A DNA stretch of 64,000 bases from Vreelandella sedimenti. GTDB lineage: Bacteria; Pseudomonadota; Gammaproteobacteria; Pseudomonadales; Halomonadaceae. Position 1 is the stretch's first letter. Each line of letters opens with the position of its first letter. The stretch lies in assembly GCF_013416325.1 (NCBI RefSeq), contig NZ_JACCGK010000001.1:62001-126000 (forward strand), given 5' to 3'. Position numbers and translations under genes: made by a program. Below the pieces are notes generated by a model. That model was given only the letters and a program-made list of their open reading frames with translations, searched no databases and was not told the origin of the DNA. This document shows positions 8,870-17,432 of the stretch, in pieces.

Positions 8870-9805
8870 TCAAACGCCCTTAGATGCCGCCAGGGTATAC
8901 AAAAACTCAAGCCCCAGCGTCGCGGCGGCAAGCGAGGTGATGTCGCCGTGATCGTAGGCGGGGTTCACTTCCACCACGTCCATACCGACCAGCTCCATGC
9001 CTACCATACCGCGAATTACTTTCAGCATCAGGTCGGTGGACATGCCGCCGCATACCGGTGTGCCGGTGCCTGGGGCGTAGGCGGGGTCGAGGCCGTCAAT
9101 ATCCAAGGTAACGTAGGCCGGGTGATAACCCACGCGGGCACGGATGCGCTCAAGCACGGCCGCAGCTCCGTGTTCATTGACCCAGTCCGCATCCAACACC
9201 TCGTAAGGGTGGTTGTGGCGGTCATAGCTGGTGCGAATGCCAATTTGCAGCGAGTGCTCAGGCACCACCAAGCCTTCTTTTAAAGCGTGGTGAAAAATAG
9301 TGCCGTGGTCAAAGCGCGTGCCTTGCTCGTAGGTGTCTGTGTGGGCGTCAAAATGGATCAGCGCCAGCGGGCCGTGTTCCCGGGCGTGGGCGCGCAGCAG
9401 CGGCAGGCTGATGTAGTGGTCACCGCCCAGAGTTAGCATCTTTTTGCCCGCGCTTAACCAACGGTTGGCGTGAGTTTCCAGATTATCGACCAGACTTTCG
9501 GGCTCACCATAGGCGTAATCAACGTTGCCTGCATCGCACACCTTGAGGCGCTCTTCCAAGGTGAAGTTCCAGGGCCAACGCTTGCCTTCCCAGATCAGGT
9601 TAGCGGTACTTTGTCGAATAGCATTCGGCCCCATGCGGGTGCCTGACCGGCCCGAGCAGGCCAAATCAAAAGGAACGCCACTCACCACAACGTCGGCGTC
9701 GGTTGCCTTGGGATCCGTTGCTTTTGCTACGCCCATAAAGGTAGAAATCACATCTCCATAAAGACTGGGCATGGTTTGTGCAGACATAGCTTGTGGGTGG
9801 GTCAC
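8870..9805 (-). CDS. Agmatinase / ureohydrolase family (SpeB-like)
   Basis: 311 residues. The binuclear manganese motifs of the arginase superfamily are intact: GGDHYISLPLL, FDAHTDTYEQ and DIDGLDPAYAPGTGTP. The family hydrolyses agmatine, guanidinobutyrate or guanidinopropionate to urea and an amine. I chose the GTG at 9805 because AAGGAG lies 10 bases upstream; the ATG at 9787 has no such site. The divergent LysR recalls the guanidinobutyrase and guanidinopropionase loci of pseudomonads, so the substrate may be a guanidino acid instead of agmatine. The exact substrate cannot be read from sequence. Confidence 0.85.
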   Translation of the reverse strand: MTHPQAMSAQTMPSLYGDVISTFMGVAKATDPKATDADVVVSGVPFDLACSGRSGTRMGPNAIRQSTANLIWEGKRWPWNFTLEERLKVCDAGNVDYAYGEPESLVDNLETHANRWLSAGKKMLTLGGDHYISLPLLRAHAREHGPLALIHFDAHTDTYEQGTRFDHGTIFHHALKEGLVVPEHSLQIGIRTSYDRHNHPYEVLDADWVNEHGAAAVLERIRARVGYHPAYVTLDIDGLDPAYAPGTGTPVCGGMSTDLMLKVIRGMVGMELVGMDVVEVNPAYDHGDITSLAAATLGLEFLYTLAASKGV

Positions 9806-9945
9806 CGGTGTGATTCTCCTTGAGTGCTGGATTATCGCTGATAGTCGCTGGTGGGCGAATGAGAGGCAGACAATAAGCAATTTCTAGTAATAAATTAAAT
9901 GAATGTTTAGAATTTAATCATTCGTAACATGAATGATGAGAAACT

Positions 9946-10869
9946 ATGCGCTCGCTACGCCATTTCGACCTGAACTTGCTGCTGGTATTTGAGGCGCTGA
10001 TGCGCGAGCGTCACGTCACTCGCGCGGCAGAAACGTTGCATTTAAGCCAACCCGCCTTGAGCCATGCCTTAAAACGGCTGCGTGAATCGCTGGATGATCC
10101 GCTGCTAGTGCGCACCGAAAACGGTATGCAGCCGACATCCCGGGCACTTGAGCTGCTGCCCGTGGTGCAACAGGCGCTAGCGATGCTACGCCAAGGTCTT
10201 GCGCCCCCCGCGATGTTTACGCCTGCCAACAGCACGCGACGCTTTACGCTCGCCACCACGGATTACTTTGAAGAGGTCATGTACCCGCTCTTTTTAAGCC
10301 AGCTGTTGGTCTATGCACCGGGCATTAGCTTTTCCATTGAGCTGATTACCCCAGATGTGCTGAGTGAGGGGCTGGAACAGCGCCAAATCGATATGGTGGT
10401 AGGGCTGGATAGCCAAAGCGCGCTGCCAAGCGGTGTGATTCAGACGCCTTGGATGGATGAGGAACTGGTCTGCCTGGCTGCTACCCATAATGATCGCGTG
10501 GGCGATGTGCTAAGTATTGGTCAGTTTTCTGATGCGCTCCATGTGGAGCTGGCGGATATTAGCGGCCTGCGCCCCAGTAATATCGATAGTTGTCTTGTTC
10601 AACACGGCTTAACCCGCCGGGTCATCTCTAAAAACCTCAACTATATCGCCGCGGCGCGGGTGGTGGCGCTGACGGAAGCGATCATGACGCTCCCACGTCA
10701 AATGGCTGAACGGTTCGTTGCTATGCTGCCGGTGCGTTTGGTGGAGCCGCCTAAAGAGCTACCGACGCTGAAAACGACGCTGATTCAGCATGGGCTGTAC
10801 GCCAATGACCCTGCTAACACATGGCTCTATCAGTCACTTACTGAGTTTGCTAACGAATTTAGACGTTGA
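9946..10869 (+). CDS. LysR family regulator, divergent from the ureohydrolase
   Basis: 307 residues with a typical LysR helix-turn-helix (LHLSQPALSHALKRLRES) and effector-binding domain. It opens MRSLRHFDLNLLLVFEALM, the common start of this subfamily. It shares a 140-base AT-rich gap with the ureohydrolase. That gap contains repeated ATGAATG/CATTC words (9900-9940) that could be its operator. It probably activates the ureohydrolase in response to a guanidino compound or amine (inference). Confidence 0.87.
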   Translation: MRSLRHFDLNLLLVFEALMRERHVTRAAETLHLSQPALSHALKRLRESLDDPLLVRTENGMQPTSRALELLPVVQQALAMLRQGLAPPAMFTPANSTRRFTLATTDYFEEVMYPLFLSQLLVYAPGISFSIELITPDVLSEGLEQRQIDMVVGLDSQSALPSGVIQTPWMDEELVCLAATHNDRVGDVLSIGQFSDALHVELADISGLRPSNIDSCLVQHGLTRRVISKNLNYIAAARVVALTEAIMTLPRQMAERFVAMLPVRLVEPPKELPTLKTTLIQHGLYANDPANTWLYQSLTEFANEFRR

Positions 10870-11073
10870 GAGAGCGATCATGCACACTGTTCAATGTGCT
10901 GCTAGTCAATGTAGTAATTAAACAACCCTGTTGTATCAAAGGTTGAATAGTATCTGGCAGCCACCCCGTTAGATCCTAGACTGCTATTAAGGCGTTATCA
11001 CGGACGCCGTTAAAGGTGCAGGCCCATTGAGCAACTGCGGCACTGCAATAAGGTTAAGCAAGGGAGAACAAGA

Positions 11074-12645
11074 GTGAAAATAGGCGCACCGAAAGAGAGT
11101 GCCCGGGGGGAAGCGCGCGTCGCGCTGACCCCTGAGAGCGCTAAACAGATCCAGAAGCTGGGCCATGAGTGCCTGATAGAAACCGGCGCTGGCTTAGCGG
11201 CGGGCTTTAATGACGACACTTATCGTGATGCGGGCGTTACCGTCGTGGCCAGTGCCGATGCGCTCTGGAACGACGCTGAGATTGTCATTAAAGTCCGCGA
11301 GCCCTCTGATGAAGAGGCCGAGCGGCTGCGGGAAGGCCAAACCTTGATTGCCTTCTTCTGGCCGGCGCAAAACGAAGCGCTGCTGGAAAAGTGCAAGGCC
11401 CAGGGCGCCACCGTTATTGCTATGGATATGGTGCCGCGGATTTCACGAGCGCAGAAGATGGACGCGCTCTCCTCCATGGCCAATATCGCCGGCTACCGGG
11501 CGGTGATCGAGGCGGGCAACAACTTTGGCCGCTTCTTTACCGGCCAGGTAACGGCAGCAGGTAAAGTGCCCCCAGCCAAGGTGTTGGTCATTGGGGCAGG
11601 TGTGGCCGGTTTGGCGGCGATCGGCACGGCCACCAGCCTGGGCGCCGTAGTTCGCGCCTTTGACGTGCGCCCCGAGGTCTCTGAACAAATCGAATCCATG
11701 GGCGCGGAGTTTCTGTTCCTCGATTTCGAAGATAGCCAGGACGGTTCCGAAAGCGGTGGCTACGCCTCTCCCTCAAGCCCGGAGTTCCGCGAAAAGCAGC
11801 TTGAGTGTTTCCGCGAGCAGGCGGCCGATGTGGACATCGTGATTACCACCGCGCTGATTCCTGGCCGTCCCGCGCCCAAGCTGTGGCTGGAAGATATGGT
11901 TGCAGCGATGAAGCCGGGTTCGGTGGTGATCGACTTAGCAGCCGAGAAGGGCGGCAATTGCGATCTCACTAAGCCAGACGAGCGGGTGGTGTCGGATAAT
12001 GGCGTAGTGGTGGTCGGTTACACCGATTTCCCCTCGCGCATGGCCACACAGGCATCGCTGCTTTATGCCACCAATATTCGCCATATGCTGACCGATCTAA
12101 CCCCCGAAAAAGAGGGCGTGATCAATCATAATATGGAAGATGATGTGATTCGTGGCGCGACGGTGACGCATAAGGGCGAAATAACTTTCCCGCCACCGCC
12201 GCCCAAAGTCAAAGCGATTGCTGCCGCTAAGCCGAAGAAGAAAGAGAAGGCGCCCACGCCAGAGGAGAAAAAAGCCTCTGACCTGGCCACCTTCAAAGCG
12301 CAAACCAAACGCCAAGTGGGTTTATTGGCCGTCGGTGGTGCGCTGATGCTGCTATTGGGGCAAGTGGCACCGGTGTCGTTTATGCAGCACTTTATTGTCT
12401 TTGTGTTGGCCTGCTTTATCGGCTTCCAGGTGATCTGGAACGTAAGTCACTCGCTGCATACACCGCTTATGGCGGTGACCAACGCAATCTCGGGCATCAT
12501 TATTTTGGGGGCGATTCTGCAGATTGGCTCCGGCAGCGCCGTAGTGGGCGTGCTGGCGGCGATCTCGGTGCTTATCGCATCCATCAATATCGTGGGTGGC
12601 TTCCTGGTGACACGCCGGATGCTGGCCATGTTCCAAAAATCCTAA
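11074..12645 (+). CDS. pntA: NAD(P) transhydrogenase subunit alpha
   Basis: 523 residues, the undivided E. coli-type alpha subunit. It has an N-terminal NAD-binding domain ([13 protein letters not shown]; Rossmann [13 protein letters not shown]), then a Pro/Lys-rich linker near residues 370-400 ([18 protein letters not shown]) and four C-terminal membrane helices. With PntB it couples proton entry to NADPH formation from NADH in the inner membrane. It starts with GTG preceded by AGGGAGA. Sixteen bases separate it from pntB. The 204-base upstream gap shows nothing beyond presumed promoter sequence. Confidence 0.95.
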   Translation: MKIGAPKESARGEARVALTPESAKQIQKLGHECLIETGAGLAAGFNDDTYRDAGVTVVASADALWNDAEIVIKVREPSDEEAERLREGQTLIAFFWPAQNEALLEKCKAQGATVIAMDMVPRISRAQKMDALSSMANIAGYRAVIEAGNNFGRFFTGQVTAAGKVPPAKVLVIGAGVAGLAAIGTATSLGAVVRAFDVRPEVSEQIESMGAEFLFLDFEDSQDGSESGGYASPSSPEFREKQLECFREQAADVDIVITTALIPGRPAPKLWLEDMVAAMKPGSVVIDLAAEKGGNCDLTKPDERVVSDNGVVVVGYTDFPSRMATQASLLYATNIRHMLTDLTPEKEGVINHNMEDDVIRGATVTHKGEITFPPPPPKVKAIAAAKPKKKEKAPTPEEKKASDLATFKAQTKRQVGLLAVGGALMLLLGQVAPVSFMQHFIVFVLACFIGFQVIWNVSHSLHTPLMAVTNAISGIIILGAILQIGSGSAVVGVLAAISVLIASINIVGGFLVTRRMLAMFQKS

Positions 12646-12661
12646 GCGGCGGAGAGACGAT

Positions 12662-14104
12662 ATGTTAGGTCAAGGATTCGTATCTGCCGCGGCGATCGCG
12701 GCAAGCGTACTGTTTATTCTGTCGCTAGGCGGCTTGAGTAACCAAGAGAAAGCCAAGCGGGCCGTGTGGTACGGCATCGTGGGTATGGGGTTGGCAGTGT
12801 TGTTTACCGCCCTAGGGCCGGGTATTGGCGGCTACTGGTGGTTAATCCCAATGATGGTGATTGGTGCAGGTGTCGGCGTCTATGTGGCGGGCAAGGTCGA
12901 GATGACCGAAATGCCTCAGTTAGTGGCTGCGCTGCACAGTTTTGTCGGCTTGGCCGCGGTGTTTGTCGCCTGGAGCGCAGATTTAGAGCGCCGCCGGGTG
13001 CTGGCGGCACAAGCGGCCGATGGCGTTATGCAGGAGTTTTCTGCGTTTGCCGCGCTGGTCGCCACTAAGGCGCCTGACGAGCTCACCTTTCTGCAGATTG
13101 AAGTAGTATTCGCTATCTTTATCGGTGCAGTGACCTTCACTGGTTCGGTGGTGGCGTTCGGCAAGCTGGCCGGTAAAGTCGACGGTAAACCACGCCAACT
13201 GCCCGGCGGCCATTTGCTCAACGCCGGAGCGGCGGTGCTGTCACTGCTATTGGCGATTTTGTACCTCAACGGGGCAGGCTTCTGGACGCTGCTAGTGCTC
13301 GCAGCGCTGGCGTTCTTTATTGGCTACCATCTGATTATGGGTATTGGCGGGGCCGATATGCCGGTGGTGGTCTCCATGCTTAACAGCTACTCCGGCTGGG
13401 CGGCGGCGGCGGTCGGCTTTACGCTCTCCAACGACCTGCTGATTGTCACCGGTGCGCTGGTGGGCTCCTCCGGTGCGATTCTTTCTTACATTATGTGTAA
13501 GGCGATGAACCGCAACTTCGTCAATGTGATCCTAGGCGGCTTTGGCGGCAGCCAAGGCCCAGCGGCGGAGATCGAAGGCGAGCAGGTGGCAATTGACGCC
13601 GGCGGCGTAGCGAGTGCCCTGAACGATGCCGATAGCGTGATTATCGTGCCGGGCTACGGCATGGCTGTGGCCCAGGCGCAAACCGCAGTGAGCGATTTGG
13701 TGCGTAAACTGCGTACAGCGGGCAAGACTGTGCGCTTCGGTATTCACCCGGTCGCGGGCCGCTTGCCAGGGCATATGAACGTTCTGCTGGCAGAAGCCAA
13801 GGTGCCTTACGATATCGTGCTGGAAATGGATGAAATCAACGACGATTTTGCCACCACCGACGTGGTGATCGTGATTGGCTCCAACGACATCGTGAACCCT
13901 GCGGCCGAGGAAGACCCCAATAGCCCCATCGCTGGCATGCCGGTATTGAAGGTATGGGAAGCCAAGCAGGTGTTTGTCAGCAAACGCGGCCAGGGCACCG
14001 GCTACTCCGGTATCGAAAACCCGCTGTTCTTCAAAGAGAACACACGGATGTTTTATGGCGATGCCCGGGATAGCCTGAATACACTGCTGCCGTTGATTGA
14101 TTAG
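12662..14104 (+). CDS. pntB: NAD(P) transhydrogenase subunit beta
   Basis: 480 residues. An N-terminal membrane domain of about nine helices is followed by the NADP-binding domain, with [11 protein letters not shown] near residue 330, [20 protein letters not shown] and [12 protein letters not shown]. Forms the proton-translocating transhydrogenase with PntA, directly downstream of it with GGAGAG before the ATG. Followed by an intrinsic terminator at 14191. Confidence 0.95.
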   Translation: MLGQGFVSAAAIAASVLFILSLGGLSNQEKAKRAVWYGIVGMGLAVLFTALGPGIGGYWWLIPMMVIGAGVGVYVAGKVEMTEMPQLVAALHSFVGLAAVFVAWSADLERRRVLAAQAADGVMQEFSAFAALVATKAPDELTFLQIEVVFAIFIGAVTFTGSVVAFGKLAGKVDGKPRQLPGGHLLNAGAAVLSLLLAILYLNGAGFWTLLVLAALAFFIGYHLIMGIGGADMPVVVSMLNSYSGWAAAAVGFTLSNDLLIVTGALVGSSGAILSYIMCKAMNRNFVNVILGGFGGSQGPAAEIEGEQVAIDAGGVASALNDADSVIIVPGYGMAVAQAQTAVSDLVRKLRTAGKTVRFGIHPVAGRLPGHMNVLLAEAKVPYDIVLEMDEINDDFATTDVVIVIGSNDIVNPAAEEDPNSPIAGMPVLKVWEAKQVFVSKRGQGTGYSGIENPLFFKENTRMFYGDARDSLNTLLPLID

Positions 14105-14117
14105 GCCTTTATAACTT

Positions 14118-14158
14118 TTAGCTACCCATGCAACTTAGCTATCCATGCAAATTAGCTA
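14118..14158. repeat. 17-base tandem repeat, about 2.4 copies
   Basis: Units TTAGCTACCCATGCAAC and TTAGCTATCCATGCAAA followed by a partial TTAGCTA. Lies between the pntB stop and its terminator; no function is apparent. Confidence 0.7.
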
Positions 14159-14190
14159 GACGCTAGGTTACTAAGAGCCATTAAGTACTG

Positions 14191-14217
14191 AGCCCGCGAG
14201 CAATCGCGGGCTTTTTA
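14191..14217 (+). terminator. Intrinsic terminator of pntAB
   Basis: Perfect 9-base stem AGCCCGCGA / TCGCGGGCT with a GCAA loop, followed by a T run. About 90 bases after the pntB stop. Confidence 0.92.
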
Positions 14218-14340
14218 GTTGTGCGCCTGACAGGCTAAGTCCTGCGCGACTGCCCATGGGGCGATGTCGATCAGTTCGGCGTCCATGTCGCGTTACTCCA
14301 GTGTATTGACCGCATAGCGGGCGAGCCGGATGCCAACTCG

Positions 14341-15843
14341 TCAGCTTGGGTGAATCGATCTCTCATCGAGTATCGTCCTCGGCAGCGTGAACCAGATACA
14401 GGTGCCTTTTCCCGGTTTGCTCTCGATGACGAGTTGGGACTCGTGGCGCTTCAGCACTTCGGAGACGATAGCGAGCCCCAGCCCGGTGCCTTCACCACGC
14501 TCACGTCCAACCGTGGTGCGATAGAAGCGCTGTGAGATGAGGGGGATTTCTTTTTCGGGGATGCCGACACCGGTATCTCTGACCCCGATCTTGAGCCGGG
14601 CATCGTCGAACTCGAGAATTCGGATCGAGACCGTGCCGCCGGTGTTGGTGGCGGTGATGGCATTGTCGACCATATTGGTCAGCGCGTGATCGATCAGTTC
14701 GATGTCGGCGGAGACCTCGGCTATCGCCGCCTGGTTCTCCACACGAAGCTCAATGCCTTTCTCCAGCGCGCGAGGGTGGAATTTACCTAGAATGTCGTTG
14801 GCCAATTCGGCGAAGGAGAACGTGCTTGGGCATAGCGGTCGGCCAGCGATATTGGCGCGTGACATTTGAGAGAGCTGGTCGGCCAACTGGGCCAGTCGCT
14901 CCACGTTGGCGCGAATGGCGTCCAGGCCGCTGCGTGTTTCATCGTCGAGAGGCCTGCGATCCAACTGCTTGGCGTAGCCCAACAGGGAGGTCATCGGCGT
15001 GCGGAATTCGTGGGACAGGTTGGCGATGAGTTCCCGACGCTGGCGGTCGGTATCGTGCAGCGCCTCGACCTGGGCTTCGATGGTGGCCGCCATGTCGTTG
15101 AAGGCACGCCCGACCCGGCCGATTTCGTCGTCGATCGACTCGGGACTGCGCTGCCGGTAATCGCCCTCGGCAAAGTGTTGGACGGTGCGGGTCAGCCGGG
15201 AAAAGCGTCGCGTCAGAAAAGCGAAGAGGGCCAGCCCCACCGCCAGCGTCAATGCCAACGCCACGCAACCTGCGATGAGCAGCGTGCGCGAGATGCTGCT
15301 CGTCTGCCAGATGTTGGCCATCGAGACGTCTGTGTTCGCCTCCAGTTGCACCATCAGATAGCCCGATTGCTGCTGCGGGCCGTAGGTGATCGGGGCAACC
15401 GAAAAAACGCCCTCGTCGCCCCGGCAGGGCATGTCTGCGTAGACCGGCAGCATGGGCATGTCGGAAAGCAGTTCGTCGATAGCACCCCGGTCGATCCGGC
15501 GGCCTAGTCCACAGCGGTCGGGGCCGTAAGCGCCAACCACCGTGCCGTCGGTGTCGAGCGCGTAGAGCGAGAGCGCCGGATTGATGGTCATGACCTGCTC
15601 TACGGCCGCTCGAGTCGAGGGGGCGTCGACGCCGTCGTCGAGCGAATCCTGCAGTACGCGGGTCAGGTGATGGGCCATGTCGATCTCATTGCGCTGCAGC
15701 CATTCGCGTCCCAACTGGTTGAACTGATCGACCGCCACCAGCGTGGTCGTGGTGGAGAGTGCGATCATGCTCACCAGATAGACGAACACGATGCGCGCGA
15801 ACAGGCTGCGGTAGGTTCTGCGCAGCGATTGGCCGAGGCTCAT
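14341..15843 (-). CDS. Sensor histidine kinase with a two-Cys periplasmic domain
   Basis: 500 residues from MSLGQSLRRT. Order: TM1 (about 17-38), periplasmic sensor (40-185), TM2 (187-210), HAMP (210-260), phosphoacceptor helix with His278 (NLSHEFRTP), and a HATPase domain with N box (NMVDNAITAT), DTGVGIPEKE and GEGTGLGLAIV. The sensor carries Cys111 and Cys140, which could form a redox-sensitive disulfide (inference). The start overlaps the response regulator stop by four bases (ATGA), so it is the second gene of the pair. Together they face the Met-rich repeat gene. The GC-rich sequence differs in texture from the surroundings. Confidence 0.9.
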   Translation of the reverse strand: MSLGQSLRRTYRSLFARIVFVYLVSMIALSTTTTLVAVDQFNQLGREWLQRNEIDMAHHLTRVLQDSLDDGVDAPSTRAAVEQVMTINPALSLYALDTDGTVVGAYGPDRCGLGRRIDRGAIDELLSDMPMLPVYADMPCRGDEGVFSVAPITYGPQQQSGYLMVQLEANTDVSMANIWQTSSISRTLLIAGCVALALTLAVGLALFAFLTRRFSRLTRTVQHFAEGDYRQRSPESIDDEIGRVGRAFNDMAATIEAQVEALHDTDRQRRELIANLSHEFRTPMTSLLGYAKQLDRRPLDDETRSGLDAIRANVERLAQLADQLSQMSRANIAGRPLCPSTFSFAELANDILGKFHPRALEKGIELRVENQAAIAEVSADIELIDHALTNMVDNAITATNTGGTVSIRILEFDDARLKIGVRDTGVGIPEKEIPLISQRFYRTTVGRERGEGTGLGLAIVSEVLKRHESQLVIESKPGKGTCIWFTLPRTILDERSIHPS

Positions 15844-16565
15844 GGGGCGTTCTCGTCGGAGGCTGATGCCGGGGCGACGGCGGCGTCGGTGAACCGGTAA
15901 CCGGTACCCCATACGGTGAGAATGTACTCGGGCCGCGCCGGGTCTGGCTCTATCTTGCTGCGCAACCGATTGATGTGCGTATTGACGGTGTGATCAAAGC
16001 CGTCGAATTCCGGGCCCCATACGGCATCGAGCAACTCGCTGCGGGAAAATCCCTTACCAGGGTGGCGGGCAAAGAACACCAGTAGGGCGAACTCCCGGGT
16101 CGTGAGTTGAATCATGTTTCCGTCGAATTTGACGCTGTAACCGTCGATGTCGATCTCCAGCGCCTTTATCTTCATAAGCGTCGACGACGTACGCTCCTCC
16201 ATCGCCTTTCGACGACGCAGAAGCGCTTGGATTCTCGCCAATAGGATGTCGGTGTCGAATGGCTTGGTGATGTAGTCGTCGGCACCGATTTCCAGACCGA
16301 CGACCACGTCCCGCGTTCCGGCGAGCGCCGTCAGCATGATGATCGGAATGGTGGCGTCGTGAGAGCGAATGTCTCGACACACGGCGAGACCGTCGATGCC
16401 CGGTAGCATCAGATCAAGAACGACGAGCGAGGCATTCTGCCATCGATGCAAGGCTTCTTCCCCGGTCGAAACCCAGGTCGGCTGATGGCCCGCCTGTACG
16501 AGAATGCTCGTTAATAGCCGACCGATATCGGGATCGTCCTCGACGCAAAGTATCGGGCACGACAT
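15840..16565 (-). CDS. OmpR/PhoB-family response regulator
   Basis: 241 residues. The receiver domain has Asp51 (VVLDLMLPG) as phosphoacceptor, acidic residues at 10-11 and the conserved KPFD lysine. The C-terminal winged helix (TTREFALLVFFARHPGKGFS, VNTHINRLRSKIE) binds DNA. First gene of a pair with the kinase. Divergent from the Met-rich protein gene, with a 14-base inverted repeat in between that is a good candidate binding site. The layout (regulator pair plus molybdoenzyme plus heme b protein) recalls E. coli HprSR (YedWV) with msrPQ. Confidence 0.9.
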   Translation of the reverse strand: MSCPILCVEDDPDIGRLLTSILVQAGHQPTWVSTGEEALHRWQNASLVVLDLMLPGIDGLAVCRDIRSHDATIPIIMLTALAGTRDVVVGLEIGADDYITKPFDTDILLARIQALLRRRKAMEERTSSTLMKIKALEIDIDGYSVKFDGNMIQLTTREFALLVFFARHPGKGFSRSELLDAVWGPEFDGFDHTVNTHINRLRSKIEPDPARPEYILTVWGTGYRFTDAAVAPASASDENAP

Positions 16566-16613
16566 ATCGGTTCTCCTCTAAGTGAGCTGTGAATCCTAGC
16601 CCAGTGTACCTCG

Positions 16614-16665
16614 TCAATCATCACGGAGACGTTATCACCGAACGTTATGATTCCGTGATGATTGA
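16614..16665. promoter_or_regulatory. 14-base perfect inverted repeat between regulator and repeat gene
   Basis: TCAATCATCACGGA (16614-16627) and TCCGTGATGATTGA (16652-16665) are perfect inverted copies separated by 24 bases. Inside the spacer, CGTTAT occurs twice (16630, 16643), 13 bases apart. The site lies about 50 bases upstream of the response regulator start and about 75 upstream of the repeat gene, so it may control both directions. Confidence 0.7.
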
Positions 16666-16678
16666 GCTGAATTTCCTG

Positions 16679-16727
16679 TTTATCTTGGGCAAGCCGTGTC
16701 GGACCGGACACGGTTTGCCTAGATAAA
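16679..16727 (+). promoter_or_regulatory. Long hairpin in the 5' leader of the Met-rich gene
   Basis: Arms of about 21 bases: TTTATCT-t-GGGCAAGCCGTGTC pairs with GACACGGTTTGCC-t-AGATAAA across a 6-base loop with few mismatches. It ends four bases before the Shine-Dalgarno GGAGAG (16731). It could stabilise the mRNA, control ribosome access or be an operator; the sequence does not decide. Confidence 0.6.
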
Positions 16728-16740
16728 TCAGGAGAGAATC

Positions 16741-17367
16741 ATGACCCGCACGACACCCAAATATCTACTCGCCTTGAGTGCTGTACTGCTGAGCGGCGGC
16801 CTTGCCTTCACCACGCTCGCCAGTGCCCAGACCGACAATATGTCCCAGGACTCGATGAGTCAGGACGGCATGAGCCACGATGATGGCATGAGCCACGACG
16901 ACGGCATGAGCCACGATGATGGCATGAGCCACGACGACGGCATGAGCCACGATGATGGCATGAGCCACGACGATGGCATGAGCCACGATGATGGCATGAG
17001 CCACGACGACGGCATGAGCCACGATGATGGCATGAGCCACGACGACGGCATGAGCCACGATGATGGCATGAGCCACGACGATGGCATGAGCCACGATGAT
17101 GGCATGAGCCACGACGACGGCATGAGCCACGATGATGGCATGAGCCACGACGACGGCATGAGCCACGATGATGGCATGAGCCACGACGATGGCATGAGCC
17201 ACGATGATGGCATGAGCCACGACGACGGCATGAGCCACGATGATGGCATGAGCCACGACGACGGCATGAGCCACGATGATGGCATGAGCCACGACGATGG
17301 CATGAGCCACGACGATAGCATGAGCCATGACGAAATGAGCAGCGACTCCATGGAGCATGCCAACTAA
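16741..17367 (+). CDS. Secreted Met-rich hexapeptide-repeat protein (MSHDDG x24)
   Basis: 208 residues. A Sec signal peptide (about 1-29, ending TLASA) is followed by QTDN, MSQDS, MSQDG, 24 exact copies of MSHDDG, then MSHDDS, MSHDE, MSSDS and MEHAN. The mature chain has 30 Met in about 179 residues, is very acidic and has no Cys. It resembles small secreted MXKDX pentapeptide-repeat proteins and the Met-rich peptide MrpX of Azospira. Likely a periplasmic sacrificial methionine pool, or a His/Asp/Met metal binder (inference). Strong GGAGAG before the ATG. It opens a locus with the cytochrome b and molybdoenzyme genes. Confidence 0.85.
   Translation: MTRTTPKYLLALSAVLLSGGLAFTTLASAQTDNMSQDSMSQDGMSHDDGMSHDDGMSHDDGMSHDDGMSHDDGMSHDDGMSHDDGMSHDDGMSHDDGMSHDDGMSHDDGMSHDDGMSHDDGMSHDDGMSHDDGMSHDDGMSHDDGMSHDDGMSHDDGMSHDDGMSHDDGMSHDDGMSHDDGMSHDDGMSHDDSMSHDEMSSDSMEHAN
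16870..17301 (+). repeat. Nested coding tandem repeat: 18 bp inside four 108-bp blocks
   Basis: The 24 hexapeptide units differ only in the two Asp codons. Reading them in order gives GATGAT, GACGAC, GATGAT, GACGAC, GATGAT, GACGAT, and this six-unit pattern repeats exactly four times (4 x 108 = 432 bases). This points to a recent block amplification. Confidence 0.95.
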
Positions 17368-17375
17368 AAGTTGCG

Positions 17376-17409
17376 GTCCGGCAACCAGGCGCTGTCTGGT
17401 TTGCCGGAC
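17376..17409 (+). terminator. Stable hairpin after the repeat gene, possible attenuator
   Basis: GTCCGGCAACCAG pairs with CTGGTTTGCCGGAC with a single bulge and a 7-base loop. It starts nine bases after the stop codon. Only a weak T tract follows (GCCTTCGTTTCG), so partial termination or 3'-end protection of the repeat mRNA fits better than a full stop before the cytochrome gene at 17433. Confidence 0.55.
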
Positions 17410-17432
17410 GCCTTCGTTTCGAGGTCAATATC

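Noticed and set aside
14222..14290. 23-codon minus-strand frame (MDAELIDIAPWAVAQDLACQ start) behind the kinase, with GGAG upstream
   Set aside because: Has a plausible ribosome site but is too short to judge, and I recognise no family; it may be a leftover of a former gene, as may the preceding short frame ending RLARYAVNTLE.
16870..17301. CRISPR-like array
   Set aside because: Units are contiguous, in frame and without unique spacers; it is a coding tandem repeat.
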